Shown here piece by piece: positions 24,004 to 33,426 of a stretch of DNA of 44,145 bases. Every line of letters begins with the position of its first letter. Position 1 is the first letter of the stretch. Under the pieces are notes generated by a model. That model worked only from the letters and a program-made list of their open reading frames with translations, had not been told where the DNA came from and did not search any database. Source of the stretch: an uncultured Alistipes sp. (GTDB taxonomy: Bacteria > Bacteroidota > Bacteroidia > Bacteroidales > UBA932); assembly GCA_900550465.1 (NCBI GenBank), contig URSC01000017.1, positions 1 to 44,145 on the forward strand, given 5' to 3'. Made by a program: the position numbers and the translations under genes.

Positions 24004-25065
24004 TTAGAATAGTTGCTGTTCTATAGACTGGAGTAGCCTGAGCTGGGCCCGCGTACGTACCAGATTGTGCTCCGGGTACTTAACCTTATAATAATGGTCT
24101 CCGTCGATATAGTCCATCAGGAAACGCAGCACCTGTTCGTAAGTAATGTATCTGGCAGAGAACGGCAGATATTGCCGCTCGGTGTCCGTGAGGAAACTTC
24201 CGGCTTCGGACAGATAGCCCCGCTCGAAAGCATCGTACATCTCCCGGCTCATGGACACGCGGTCCAGGTCCGGATCGTCCTCGGCGCCGGTGTTGGTGTA
24301 CGAGCGGATCGAGTCTCCGAAGTCGTACAGGCACGGAGCCTTGAGCACAGTGTCCAGATCCAGGACGCAAAGCACGTTGCCGTCATGATCGAACAGCATG
24401 TTGGCTATCTTGGTATCGTTGTGCGTAACTCTCAGCGGTATCTGCCCGGTCTCTATCAGCCTGTAGAAGTCCAGCATCTCACTGCGGCGCGACTCTATCT
24501 CCGCTATGAGGTCCCTGACGCCCGCTGCACGGCCTGTCGGGTCTTCAGCCAGGGTCTTGTCCCACTGCCCGTAGCGGAATCTGATGTTGTGGAATCCCGG
24601 CAGCGTATCCACCAGCGGCTGGTCGAAATCCGACAGCATGGCCTGGAATCTGCCTATGCCCTTACCGCCGCACTCAGCGAGAGAAGGCGTGTCCGCCTTA
24701 TCGTAACTTACTGATTTTTCGATAAATACCGTTACGCACCAATATTCCCCGTCCTGCACGTGATAGAGTTTTCCGTCAATGGCCGGCACCACTGTGAGGG
24801 ACTCCCGCATGGGATCTCCTCCGGCCGCCGCTATTTTTCTCTTAAGATGCGAGGTGATAGCCTGGATATTACTCATCATTCCAGGTATATCCTTGAAAAT
24901 ATTGGTGTTCTTCCTTTGAAGAATATACCTCGGTGCGTCACCCTCCGTCTCGATGGTGAATGTATCATTGATAAATCCGTCTCCGAGGGTCTTTACCCGC
25001 GTAGGAACGCCTTCAAGCTGGAAGTGCCGGGCTATTTCCAGCAGCTGCTCACCTGTTTTTGCCAT
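24004..25065 (-). CDS. APH-fold sugar kinase-like phosphotransferase
   Basis: A 353-aa protein with the aminoglycoside-phosphotransferase/choline-kinase fold. The N-lobe has GDGFINDTF and the lysine-containing strand YILQRKN; the C-lobe has the Brenner-type motif THNDTKIANML (H215, D217) and the metal site DLDTV (D236). In Bacteroidota such proteins next to sugar genes resemble N-acetylhexosamine 1-kinases (NahK), which fits its place after a GH13 enzyme and a phosphofructokinase. An antibiotic target is unlikely. Substrate is an inference from context. Confidence 0.82.
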   Translation of the reverse strand: MAKTGEQLLEIARHFQLEGVPTRVKTLGDGFINDTFTIETEGDAPRYILQRKNTNIFKDIPGMMSNIQAITSHLKRKIAAAGGDPMRESLTVVPAIDGKLYHVQDGEYWCVTVFIEKSVSYDKADTPSLAECGGKGIGRFQAMLSDFDQPLVDTLPGFHNIRFRYGQWDKTLAEDPTGRAAGVRDLIAEIESRRSEMLDFYRLIETGQIPLRVTHNDTKIANMLFDHDGNVLCVLDLDTVLKAPCLYDFGDSIRSYTNTGAEDDPDLDRVSMSREMYDAFERGYLSEAGSFLTDTERQYLPFSARYITYEQVLRFLMDYIDGDHYYKVKYPEHNLVRTRAQLRLLQSIEQQLF

Positions 25066-25082
25066 GGTCGTATATGTCTTGG

Positions 25083-26480
25083 TTAATTCTGTAGTCTCAG
25101 TAAAGTTCCTGCGTTGGGGGCTATGGCCACCTCTACGGGAGTGGTTGAATTGAGGTATTCGGTCTCTTCTATTCCGAAGTATTCAAATGCGTGCCCGGGT
25201 ATATTGACCCTTATGACGGCCTTCTCGTCCGAGAAGTTGGCGGCGCACAGGAATATCTTGCGGCCGTAGCGTCTGAGGAATACGAAATGACGGTCGGGGT
25301 TGAAGTATTCGGACGCGGAGTTGGCATACTCCAGGTCGAAGGTATCTCCCCTCCGGATAGCCGGTTCTGTGGTCTTGCTCATGAATTCCATGTAGATGTC
25401 CCGCAGTGCGGATGCCTCGTGGTCGAGGAACTTGCCTGCGTCTCCGGCCCTGAGTCCGCGCAGCCAGGACCTCATCCTGGGCAGCGAGCAGAAATCGAAG
25501 ATCGAAGTCTTCTCAGGTCCCTCACCCAGTTCCTGCCCGAAGTAGAGCATGAACGGAGCCGTGTTGAAATACAGGGATACGAACAGGGCTGCCAGGCCTC
25601 TGAAAGGATCACCTGCGAAATCCGGCGAACTTATCCGGTCCTCGTCGTGGTTCTCCAGGAACTTGAGCATGCGGTCCTGGTACCTGCCCTGCTTCTGCCA
25701 TTCGGCCGTCAGGCTGGATGCCGGTGCTTCTCCCCTTACTATCTTCTTGAGAGTGTCGTAGAAACCGGTCTTGTCGTAGAGGTAGTCGAAACCGCCCTCG
25801 TCGAAGAGCGCGGAGTAATTTTCCGGCTGATATGCCTCTCCGATGAATATGAGTTTGGGATACTGTTTCTTGACAGATGCGATACACCATTTCCAGAACT
25901 CGACGGGAACCAGCTCCACCATGTCGCAGCGGAATCCCCCTACCCCTTTGGAAGCCCAGAACAGCAGGATATTCCTCATCTTCTCCCAGGTGTCACGGCA
26001 GCTGTAGTCCAGCTTGACCGTGTCGCTCCAGTCCCAGTCGTAAATCCTTCCGGGACAGTAGTTCTGCTCCCCGAAGTCTTCTACTGCGCTGTGATAATCG
26101 GGTGAAACGTGGTTGGGCACAAAGTCGATTATGGGGGTCAGGCCGGAATCCACTGTGCGGGCGATCATCGCCTCGAACTCTTTCATGCGGCCGGCTTCCC
26201 TCGATGCCAGATACGGATTGACATCGTAGTAGTCGGTTATGGCGAACGGGGAGCCGGCTCCGCCCTTGACTCCGGTGCCTCCGGCGGTGGCGTGACGGAT
26301 GATTCCCGTGTACCATACATGAGTGACATTGAGCCTGCGGAGCTCCTCCAGGACCGATACCGTGATGTCCTTGAACTTCCCGGAACCGTTTTCCTGGAGG
26401 CTGCCTCCCGGCCTGTTGACGCTGTGGGCATTGGCGAATACCCTGAGCAGCATCTGATATACTATGAACTTACCCTTCAT
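25083..26480 (-). CDS. GH13 alpha-amylase-family enzyme, cytoplasmic
   Basis: A 465-aa glycoside hydrolase family 13 protein without signal peptide. The four conserved regions are DFVPNH (119-124), GFRCDMVEL (nucleophile D186), FIGEAY (acid/base E215) and FLENHDEDR (transition-state D279). A C-terminal beta-sandwich (about 385-465) follows. It acts on alpha-glucosidic bonds, likely on internal maltodextrin or glycogen. The start shares one base with the pfk stop (TAATG), so the two are coupled; glucan breakdown and glycolysis appear linked. Confidence 0.92.
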   Translation of the reverse strand: MKGKFIVYQMLLRVFANAHSVNRPGGSLQENGSGKFKDITVSVLEELRRLNVTHVWYTGIIRHATAGGTGVKGGAGSPFAITDYYDVNPYLASREAGRMKEFEAMIARTVDSGLTPIIDFVPNHVSPDYHSAVEDFGEQNYCPGRIYDWDWSDTVKLDYSCRDTWEKMRNILLFWASKGVGGFRCDMVELVPVEFWKWCIASVKKQYPKLIFIGEAYQPENYSALFDEGGFDYLYDKTGFYDTLKKIVRGEAPASSLTAEWQKQGRYQDRMLKFLENHDEDRISSPDFAGDPFRGLAALFVSLYFNTAPFMLYFGQELGEGPEKTSIFDFCSLPRMRSWLRGLRAGDAGKFLDHEASALRDIYMEFMSKTTEPAIRRGDTFDLEYANSASEYFNPDRHFVFLRRYGRKIFLCAANFSDEKAVIRVNIPGHAFEYFGIEETEYLNSTTPVEVAIAPNAGTLLRLQN

Positions 26481-27727
26481 TATTTCTCAGGGCGTTCCCA
26501 GTTCAGTATCCTGTAGAAATCGTACTCCTCGGGATTGGCCACATACTTGCGGGCGGCCTCATAGTCCTCGGGTCCGATATAGTGGAGCATGTATTTCACT
26601 ATGTTCTGTACCTGCTCGCGTGAGATGTCCACGCAGCGGGGAGGAATCTTGCCAGTGGCGGGATCCTGGAGGTCCTTGAGATACAGGGGGGTGATGTCGC
26701 CTGCGCGGTCCACGTACACCATGCATCCGGTCTCGCCGGACTCGAAGAGCTTCCATACGCCGTAGGCCATCTGGGAGCAGTATGTGATGTCGTATGACAC
26801 GGGGTTGTTGCAGCGTACGTCGTAGCCGATCTCGATGGGACGGATCTTGGCCTTGAGGCCGAGCTCTCCGAGTTTCTTCTCGAGTACTGTGCAGAAGATC
26901 TGTGCCTTGGATACCTTGCCGAGCTCGGGATGGCCGTGCTCGTCGTAGGAGAATGTCACGCCGGTGGCCTTGAGGTCCTCGGAGCTGAGCTCGTAGAAGA
27001 TACCTTCCGATACGATCACGCCGCCGTAGGTGATGCCCATGATCTTGCGCTTGATGATGGCGGATACTGCCAGGCGGACGATCTTGTCGATGGTGGCGTT
27101 GGTCTTGTTGAACATCTCGGGGATAACCAGCATGGGATAGTGGCATGAGGATGCGATACCCAGGGCAAGATGGCCGGCGGAGCGTCCCATGGCCGATACG
27201 AGGAACCAGGTGCCGCTGGTGCGGGCGTCCTCATAGACGATGGTGGCCACGCGGGTACCCTCGGACTTGGCCGACTCGTAGCCGAAAGTTGGCTGGTTGT
27301 CGGGCAGCGGTAGGTCGTTGTCGATGGTCTTGGGTACGTGGATGTTCTGGATGTGGATATCGTGGGAGAGCAGATACTTGGTCAGTCTGTTTGCGGTGGA
27401 GGCGGTGTCATCTCCGCCGATGGTGACCAGAAGCTTGATGTTGTTGTCAGTGAAGAACTTGAGGTTGAAATGATGCTCGAGGTCGTCATCAGTAGGCTTG
27501 AAACGGCTCATCATCAGATAGGAACCGCCGCGGTTGTAGATGTTGTCGGCCAGGAAGAAGTCGATGTCGATATGGTTGGGGTTCTCGCTGAAAAGGCCCT
27601 TGTAGCCCTCATGCAGACCGATGACCCTGTACCCCTTGGCCAGGAAAGTCTTGGCGATAGTTCCTATTACTGTGTTGATTCCGGGAGCAGGACCACCTCC
27701 TGCTAAAATTACTATTGACGCTTTCAT
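26480..27727 (-). CDS. Diphosphate (PPi)-type 6-phosphofructokinase
   Basis: A 415-aa phosphofructokinase. The phosphoryl-donor site reads GGDDT (104-108), and the fructose-6-phosphate/phosphate site reads PKTIDND (132-138). Asp in GGDD and Lys in PKTIDND are the marks of PPi-dependent enzymes (ATP enzymes have GGDG and PGTIDND). MGRSAGHLA is the sugar-binding MGR motif. It converts fructose 6-phosphate to fructose 1,6-bisphosphate, reversibly when PPi is the donor. It is the first gene of a four-gene operon with a -7 box at 27759-27766. Confidence 0.94.
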   Translation of the reverse strand: MKASIVILAGGGPAPGINTVIGTIAKTFLAKGYRVIGLHEGYKGLFSENPNHIDIDFFLADNIYNRGGSYLMMSRFKPTDDDLEHHFNLKFFTDNNIKLLVTIGGDDTASTANRLTKYLLSHDIHIQNIHVPKTIDNDLPLPDNQPTFGYESAKSEGTRVATIVYEDARTSGTWFLVSAMGRSAGHLALGIASSCHYPMLVIPEMFNKTNATIDKIVRLAVSAIIKRKIMGITYGGVIVSEGIFYELSSEDLKATGVTFSYDEHGHPELGKVSKAQIFCTVLEKKLGELGLKAKIRPIEIGYDVRCNNPVSYDITYCSQMAYGVWKLFESGETGCMVYVDRAGDITPLYLKDLQDPATGKIPPRCVDISREQVQNIVKYMLHYIGPEDYEAARKYVANPEEYDFYRILNWERPEK

Positions 27728-27758
27728 ATCAGTATGAATTGATTTTTATATATCCGTG

Positions 27759-27766
27759 CAAATTTA
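27759..27766 (-). promoter_or_regulatory. -7 box (TAAATTTG) for the pfk operon
   Basis: The minus strand reads TAAATTTG, 31 bases before the pfk ATG at 27727, in the 100-base gap divergent from ligA. Confidence 0.5.
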
Positions 27767-27776
27767 CAATTTATTA

Positions 27777-27806
27777 TTGAAACAGGCCAACATTTTAGTA
27801 TATTTG
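27777..27806 (+). promoter_or_regulatory. -33/-7 promoter (TTG-N19-TATATTTG) for ligA
   Basis: TTG at 27777-27779 and TATATTTG at 27799-27806, 19 bases apart, 21 bases before the ligA ATG at 27828. It is the only strong promoter seen before the eight-gene run up to rel. Confidence 0.6.
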
Positions 27807-27827
27807 TCCCTATTAATATCCGGATCT

Positions 27828-29852
27828 ATGGGAAATAAAGAGATAACGAAAAAACAGGCCCAGGAAAGAGCCGAATTCCTCCGCCAGGAACTCAACCGGC
27901 ACAACTACAGGTATTACGTGCTCAACGATCCCGAGATATCGGATTTCGAATACGACGTCATGATGATGGAGCTGGCCTCCATCGAGAAGATGTATCCGGA
28001 GCTGACCACGCCCGACTCTCCCACCATGAAAGTAGGCAGCGACATAGCCGGCAGGACGCCGGGTGCCAGGGAGTTCCGTCAGTACCGCCACCGCTGGCCC
28101 ATGCTTTCGCTGGGAAATACCTATAATATTGAGGAACTGCAGGACTTCGACCGGAGGGTCCGCGAGGCCGCCGGTGAGAAGTTTGCCTACAGCTGCGAGC
28201 TGAAGTTCGACGGCACAGCCATCTGCCTGAGTTATTCCAGGGGACAGCTCGTGAGGGCCCTCACGCGGGGGGACGGAACCGTAGGGGACGACGTTACCGA
28301 GAATGTCCGGACCATCCCTTCCATTCCGACCGATATCGGGGACGTGCCCTGGGACTTCGAGATAAGGGGCGAGATATACATGCCCTTCGCATCCTTCAAC
28401 TCCCTGAACGAGGAGCGCGCGGATATCGGGGACACTCCCTTTGCCAACCCCCGCAACGCCGCTGCCGGCTCCCTCAAGACCCTCGACCCGGAGGAGGTTC
28501 GCCGCCGCGGCCTGGAATGCGTCCTTTATCATATCATAGGAGACAATCTTCCCTTCAAATACCATTCGGAGGCCCTGCAGTGGGCTGCCGCTCACCATTT
28601 TCCCATATCGGAGTATTCCAGGCTCTGCCTGGACATGGACCAGGTGCGGGAGTATATCCGGGAGTGGGACACCCGCCGCAAGGACCTGCCGTTCGCAACG
28701 GACGGCATCGTCATCAAGGTGGACGACCTGGCCCTCCAGGCCCGTCTGGGCTATACGGCCAAGTCTCCCCGCTGGGCCACGGCCTATAAGTTCAAGCCCG
28801 AGCAGGCCCTCACCCCCCTCCTTTCCATTGACTATCAGGTCGGACGTACCGGAGCCATAACCCCGGTGGCCAATCTGGAGCCGGTCGCCCTCTCCGGCAC
28901 CACCGTCAAGAGAGCCTCCCTCCACAATGCCGACCAGCTGGAACAGCTTGACATACACATCGGAGACTGGGTCTACGTGGAGAAAGGCGGGGAGATCATT
29001 CCCAAGATTACCGGAGTGGAACTGTCCAAGAGGCCGGAAGGCGCTCCCCTGCCCCATTTCCCCACCCATTGTCCCGACTGCGGCTCCCTTCTGGTCAAGG
29101 ACGAGAGCGAGGCCCGGCATTACTGTCTCAACGAGGCATGCCCTACGAGGGTCAAGGGCGCCTTTCTGCATTTTATCTCCCGGAAGGCCATGAATATCAA
29201 TGCCGGCGAGGCTACCATCTACCAGCTCTACGACAAGGGGTATATCCGGGAACTGCCGGACCTCTACCGGCTGGACATGGAAAAGCTGCTGACCCTCGAA
29301 GGCTGGAAGGAAAAATCCGCGGGCAACTTTCTGGACAGCATAGCCGCATCAAAGCGCGTGCCGTTCGGCCGCGTGCTGTTTGCCCTGGGCATCAGGCATA
29401 TAGGCGAGACTACCGCCAAGACCCTCGCGGCCCGTTTCAGGGATATCGGAGCGATGGAGAAAGCCTCGCGGGAGGAGTTCCTGGAGGTGGAGGACATCGG
29501 AGATGTGATAGCGGACTCTCTGGTGGAGTATTTTGAAAATGAGGATCATAGAAGAATTATACAGGAACTCCGGGATTTCGGCCTGCAATTTGCAGACAAC
29601 TCCGCTGCCTCCCGCCTGTCGGACCGTCTCGCCGGCAGTACGGTCGTGGTTTCGGGCAATTTCTCCCGTCCCAGGGACGAGATGAAGGCCCTGATAGCCG
29701 CCCACGGAGGCAAGAACACCGGCTCGGTAAGCGGCAAGACCACTTATCTGCTGGCCGGAGAGAAGGCCGGACCCGAGAAACTGGCGAAGGCTCAGAAACT
29801 GGGAGTGAAAGTTATCACCGAAGAAGAATTTTACAGTATTATAAACTCTTAA
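27828..29852 (+). CDS. ligA: NAD-dependent DNA ligase LigA
   Basis: A 674-aa DNA ligase (usual length about 670). Domains: Ia NMN-binding (YYVLNDPEISDFEYD), adenylation with catalytic K126 in ELKFDG, OB fold (VGRTGAITPVA), Cys4 zinc finger (CPDCGS then HYCLNEACP), HhH repeats (ALGIRHIGETTA), and a C-terminal BRCT (about 600-674, SGNFSRPRDE, KTTYLLAG). The frame extends 24 codons upstream, but the promoter at 27799 and the family alignment set MGNKE as the start. fprA follows after 15 bases. Confidence 0.97.
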   Translation: MGNKEITKKQAQERAEFLRQELNRHNYRYYVLNDPEISDFEYDVMMMELASIEKMYPELTTPDSPTMKVGSDIAGRTPGAREFRQYRHRWPMLSLGNTYNIEELQDFDRRVREAAGEKFAYSCELKFDGTAICLSYSRGQLVRALTRGDGTVGDDVTENVRTIPSIPTDIGDVPWDFEIRGEIYMPFASFNSLNEERADIGDTPFANPRNAAAGSLKTLDPEEVRRRGLECVLYHIIGDNLPFKYHSEALQWAAAHHFPISEYSRLCLDMDQVREYIREWDTRRKDLPFATDGIVIKVDDLALQARLGYTAKSPRWATAYKFKPEQALTPLLSIDYQVGRTGAITPVANLEPVALSGTTVKRASLHNADQLEQLDIHIGDWVYVEKGGEIIPKITGVELSKRPEGAPLPHFPTHCPDCGSLLVKDESEARHYCLNEACPTRVKGAFLHFISRKAMNINAGEATIYQLYDKGYIRELPDLYRLDMEKLLTLEGWKEKSAGNFLDSIAASKRVPFGRVLFALGIRHIGETTAKTLAARFRDIGAMEKASREEFLEVEDIGDVIADSLVEYFENEDHRRIIQELRDFGLQFADNSAASRLSDRLAGSTVVVSGNFSRPRDEMKALIAAHGGKNTGSVSGKTTYLLAGEKAGPEKLAKAQKLGVKVITEEEFYSIINS

Positions 29853-29867
29853 ACCTATCTACACAGT

Positions 29868-31052
29868 ATGATTCAAATCAGCAACAAAGTGTTCTACATC
29901 GGAACCAATGACAGAAAAAAGCACCTGTTCGAGAACAACTGGCCTCTGCCCAACGGAGTAGCCTACAACTCATACATCATCGCTGACGAGCATCCTGCAC
30001 TTGTGGATACGCTCGAGTACGGCTCTGACCCCGACTACCTCTCCAACATCGACTGCGCTCTCGGCGGACGCGACCTGGAGTATCTGGTGGTCAATCACAT
30101 GGAACCCGACCATTCCAGCATGATCGGGGAGATCCTGCGCCGTTATCCCAGAGTGAAGGTAGTGGCCAACTGCAAGACATTCAAGATACTGGAGTCCTAC
30201 TACCCCCTGCCTGCAGAGAATGTCCATGAAATAAAGGAGGGCGACATTCTGGAACTCGGATACCATAAGCTGACTTTCGTAATGGTACCCTGGGTACACT
30301 GGCCCGAGACCATGGTCACCTACGACACGGTGGACCAGATACTCTTCTCCTGCGATGCCTTCGGATCCTTCGGAACTCTGGACGGCGGCATTTTCGACGA
30401 CACTGCCAACTTCGACTTCTATGAGGAGGACATGCTCCGCTACTATTCCAACATCGTAGGCAAATGGAGCGGCATGGTGCAGAAGGCCTTCAAGAAGCTG
30501 GAGGGCGTGCCGGTGAAGATCATCTGCCCCTCGCACGGACTCATCTGGCGCAAGGACCCCGGCAAGGTGCTCGCTCTCTACGACAAGTGGAGCCGCTATG
30601 AGGCCGAGGACGGTTTCGTAATCGCCTATGCCTCGATGTACGGCAACACCGAGAAATTCGCCGACGAGATAGCCCGCCAGATCTCAGCCCTGGGTGTCAG
30701 GGATATCCGTGTATATGACGTGTCCAAGACACATGTCTCCTACCTGCTGACGGCTATCTGGAAATACAAGGGTCTCGTACTCGGAAGCTGCGCCTACAAT
30801 ACCGGCATGCACCCGATGATGGCCCTGCTGACCCACGAGATCTGCGTGTCGGCTCCCCAGAACAAGATCCTCGGTCTCTTCGGAGGCTCGAGCTGGAACG
30901 GTGCCGGAGTGAAGGCCCTGAAGGAGTTCGCGGAGAAGGCCAAGATGCCTGTGACCGGCGATCCCGCCGAGTTCCTCGGACGCCCGTTTGCATCAGACTT
31001 AGAGAAGACTGCCGCCTTCGCCAAGACCCTCGTGGATGCGATGCGCGGATAA
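29868..31052 (+). CDS. A-type flavodiiron protein (FprA family)
   Basis: A 394-aa O2/NO reductase with an N-terminal metallo-beta-lactamase-like diiron domain and a C-terminal flavodoxin domain. Iron ligands: HMEPDH (H-x-E-x-D-H), WVHWPE, SCDAFGSFG and CPSHGLIW. The FMN loop is ASMYGNTEKFA (about 248-258), with SYLLTAIWKYKGLVLGS and GGSSWNGAG following. It reduces O2 to water (or NO to N2O) with electrons from rubredoxin or similar, protecting an anaerobe. It overlaps the YihY gene by 17 bases. Confidence 0.94.
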   Translation: MIQISNKVFYIGTNDRKKHLFENNWPLPNGVAYNSYIIADEHPALVDTLEYGSDPDYLSNIDCALGGRDLEYLVVNHMEPDHSSMIGEILRRYPRVKVVANCKTFKILESYYPLPAENVHEIKEGDILELGYHKLTFVMVPWVHWPETMVTYDTVDQILFSCDAFGSFGTLDGGIFDDTANFDFYEEDMLRYYSNIVGKWSGMVQKAFKKLEGVPVKIICPSHGLIWRKDPGKVLALYDKWSRYEAEDGFVIAYASMYGNTEKFADEIARQISALGVRDIRVYDVSKTHVSYLLTAIWKYKGLVLGSCAYNTGMHPMMALLTHEICVSAPQNKILGLFGGSSWNGAGVKALKEFAEKAKMPVTGDPAEFLGRPFASDLEKTAAFAKTLVDAMRG

Positions 31053-31962
31053 CATAAGACGGATCCGGGATTTTTTCCGGGACGGGATATGGAACATCAA
31101 TACCTCCGACCTTGGCCGGGTAAAGGCCAAGGTCGTCAGGTATATCAGGATAGTCATACTCACCGCCAAGAATTTCAGCCGCCAGAATGTAGGACAGCAG
31201 GCAGTGGCCCTGAGTTTTTTCACTACCATGGCCTTCGTCCCCTTCCTGGCCGTAGCCTTCGCCATATCCAATTATGCAGGACTGGGAGAATACTTGCGTG
31301 AGCTGATATACGACAATTTCGGGCATGACATGATCGTAGACCAGATACTCTCGTTCGCGGACAACATCATCGCCGCGTCGCAGCAGGATATCTACGGAAT
31401 CATCTCATCCCTGATTTTCCTCTGGATGGTGATCTGGCTGCTTTCAAGGGTCGAGTGGTCCTTCAACCGGATATGGAAGGTGGACCGCAACCGGATACTG
31501 TGGAAGAGAGTGCTGGCATATATCCTTACGATGACGGCCTCGCCGTTCATCATCATCGTGTTCCTGTCGGTCTCGCTGACCATTACCGACGGCATCAACA
31601 CCCTGGGGCTGGAGATTCCCTTCCTGAGTACCTTCAGCACTTTCCTGATATGGCTGGCCTTCTATGTGTTCATGGTTATAGTCCTGGGCGTGATGTATGT
31701 CCTCATTCCCAACGCCAGGGTGAGGCTGCTGCCGGCCCTGTCCGCCGCCGCCATCTCGTCCTTGGCTTTTACCATTGTGCAGTACCTTTACCTGGAGACC
31801 CAGATGTTTGTATCCCGGATGAATGCGGTTTACGGCGTTTTTGCAGCCATACCCCTTTTCATGGTGTGGCTGAACATAGGATGGTTCATTGTCCTGCTGG
31901 GCTCTGAGCTGTCATACGTGTTCCAGAATGTGGACAACTACCCGCTGGAAGACATGAGCTGA
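31036..31962 (+). CDS. YihY/virulence factor BrkB family membrane protein
   Basis: A 308-aa integral inner-membrane protein with six predicted hydrophobic segments (around residues 60, 115, 160, 200, 235, 275). Family marks include QQAVALSFFTTMAFVPFLA near the start and NAVYGVFAAIPLFMVWLNIGW near the end. The molecular function of the family is unknown (earlier RNase BN assignment was wrong). The start ATG lies inside the flavodiiron gene's 3' end (17-base overlap). Confidence 0.92.
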   Translation: MRCADNIRRIRDFFRDGIWNINTSDLGRVKAKVVRYIRIVILTAKNFSRQNVGQQAVALSFFTTMAFVPFLAVAFAISNYAGLGEYLRELIYDNFGHDMIVDQILSFADNIIAASQQDIYGIISSLIFLWMVIWLLSRVEWSFNRIWKVDRNRILWKRVLAYILTMTASPFIIIVFLSVSLTITDGINTLGLEIPFLSTFSTFLIWLAFYVFMVIVLGVMYVLIPNARVRLLPALSAAAISSLAFTIVQYLYLETQMFVSRMNAVYGVFAAIPLFMVWLNIGWFIVLLGSELSYVFQNVDNYPLEDMS

Positions 31963-31986
31963 TAACTTTTAAAAGATTGATATACA

Positions 31987-33405
31987 ATGAATACAGAACT
32001 GACTAAAGGCTTTGTCGACTTTATCGACGACAACAGGCTGCAGTCCCTGATACACGATACCAAGGAAGACCCTGCAGTCTATCGGGAAATCCTTAAGAAG
32101 TCCCTTTCCAAACAACCCCTGACTGTTGAGGAAACAGCCGCGCTTATAGCAGTGAACTCTCCCGAGGGCCTGCACGAAATCTTCGAGACCGCCAGGGAGC
32201 TCAAGCGCTCGGTCTACGGCAACCGCATCGTGCTCTTCGCCCCCCTTTACATCGGCAACTACTGCACCAATGACTGCCAGTACTGCGGATTCCGCCGCTC
32301 CCTGCGCACCACCGTGCGTCACACCCTCTCTGACGAGGAACTGGTACGCGAGGTGAAGTCCCTGGAGGACGAGGGCCACAAGAGGTTGATTCTCGTATAC
32401 GGCGAGCACGCCAAGTACACTCCGGAGTTCATAGCGCATACAGTGAAAATGACATACGCTACAAAATCCGGCAACGGGGAAATCCGCAGGGTGAATATCA
32501 ATGCCGCCCCTCTGGACATCGAGGGCTACAAGGTGGTCAAGGCCGCCGGCATCGGTACATTCCAGGTATTCCAGGAGACCTATCATAAGGAGACATACGC
32601 CAAGTATCATCCGTACAATACCCAGAAGAGCAACTATCTCTGGAGGCTGAACGCCATGGACCGCGCCTTCGAGGGCGGTATCGACGACATGGGCATAGGT
32701 GCCCTGTTCGGACTGTACGACTGGAGATTCGAGGTGCTCGGCCTGGTGTCCCATGCGATACATCTGCAGGAGACATACGGTGTCGGCCCCCACACCATCA
32801 GCTTCCCGAGGATACAGCCGGCCAACGGACTTGAGCTCGATCTGCCGTATAAAGTATCTGACCAGGATTTTAAGAAACTGGTGGCAATTCTCAGGCTTGC
32901 AGTGCCTTATACCGGCCTTATCATGACCGCCCGCGAGTCCAAGGCCATCCGCGACGAGGTAATGGAGTTCGGCGTATCCCAGATCGACGCCGGCACCAAA
33001 CTGGAGATCGGAGGCTACAACAAGGAGCGCAAGGGCGTCGAGCAGGCCATCGACGAGGAGCAGTTCCAGGTGGGCGATACCCGCAGTCTGGACGAGGTGA
33101 TCCGCTGGCTGCTGACCCGCGACTACATACCCAGTTTCTGTACGGCATGCTACCGTGTCGGCCGTACCGGAGAGCATTTCATGGAGTTCGCCATACCGGG
33201 ATTCATCAAGCGCTTCTGCACCCGCAACGCCCTTCTGACCCTGGCGGAGTATCTTGAGGACTATTCTTCCGACCTTACCAAGGAGGAGGGATACAAGCTC
33301 ATTGACAGGGAGCTGGCTAAGATGCCGGATGGAGACGAGAAGAATTCGCTGAAAGAGCGTCTCCAAAAAATCCGCAAAGACGGTACCCGCGACATCTTGT
33401 ATTAG
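31987..33405 (+). CDS. hydG: [FeFe]-hydrogenase maturase HydG (radical SAM tyrosine lyase)
   Basis: A 472-aa radical SAM enzyme that cleaves tyrosine to p-cresol, CO and cyanide for the H-cluster. The SAM cluster is C93-x3-C97-x2-C100 (CTNDCQYC). The second, HydG-type cluster is C385-x2-C388-x22-C411 (CTAC, YRVGRTGEHF, then RFC), which separates HydG from ThiH. It implies that the organism makes an [FeFe] hydrogenase, though hydE, hydF and the hydrogenase are not in the window. It stands between a YihY and a rel gene, with gaps of 24 and 21 bases. Confidence 0.93.
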   Translation: MNTELTKGFVDFIDDNRLQSLIHDTKEDPAVYREILKKSLSKQPLTVEETAALIAVNSPEGLHEIFETARELKRSVYGNRIVLFAPLYIGNYCTNDCQYCGFRRSLRTTVRHTLSDEELVREVKSLEDEGHKRLILVYGEHAKYTPEFIAHTVKMTYATKSGNGEIRRVNINAAPLDIEGYKVVKAAGIGTFQVFQETYHKETYAKYHPYNTQKSNYLWRLNAMDRAFEGGIDDMGIGALFGLYDWRFEVLGLVSHAIHLQETYGVGPHTISFPRIQPANGLELDLPYKVSDQDFKKLVAILRLAVPYTGLIMTARESKAIRDEVMEFGVSQIDAGTKLEIGGYNKERKGVEQAIDEEQFQVGDTRSLDEVIRWLLTRDYIPSFCTACYRVGRTGEHFMEFAIPGFIKRFCTRNALLTLAEYLEDYSSDLTKEEGYKLIDRELAKMPDGDEKNSLKERLQKIRKDGTRDILY

Positions 33406-33414
33406 TTTTTTGAT

Positions 33415-33422
33415 TAATTTTG
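33415..33422 (+). promoter_or_regulatory. -7 box (TAATTTTG) for rel, likely leaderless
   Basis: TAATTTTG ends 4 bases before the ATG at 33427. If used, transcription would start at or next to the start codon. It would give rel a promoter independent of ligA and hydG. Confidence 0.45.
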
Positions 33423-33426
33423 CAGA

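Noticed and set aside
24004..25065. Antibiotic-resistance aminoglycoside phosphotransferase
   Set aside because: The fold is APH-like, but the context (GH13, phosphofructokinase) and motif details favour a sugar kinase.
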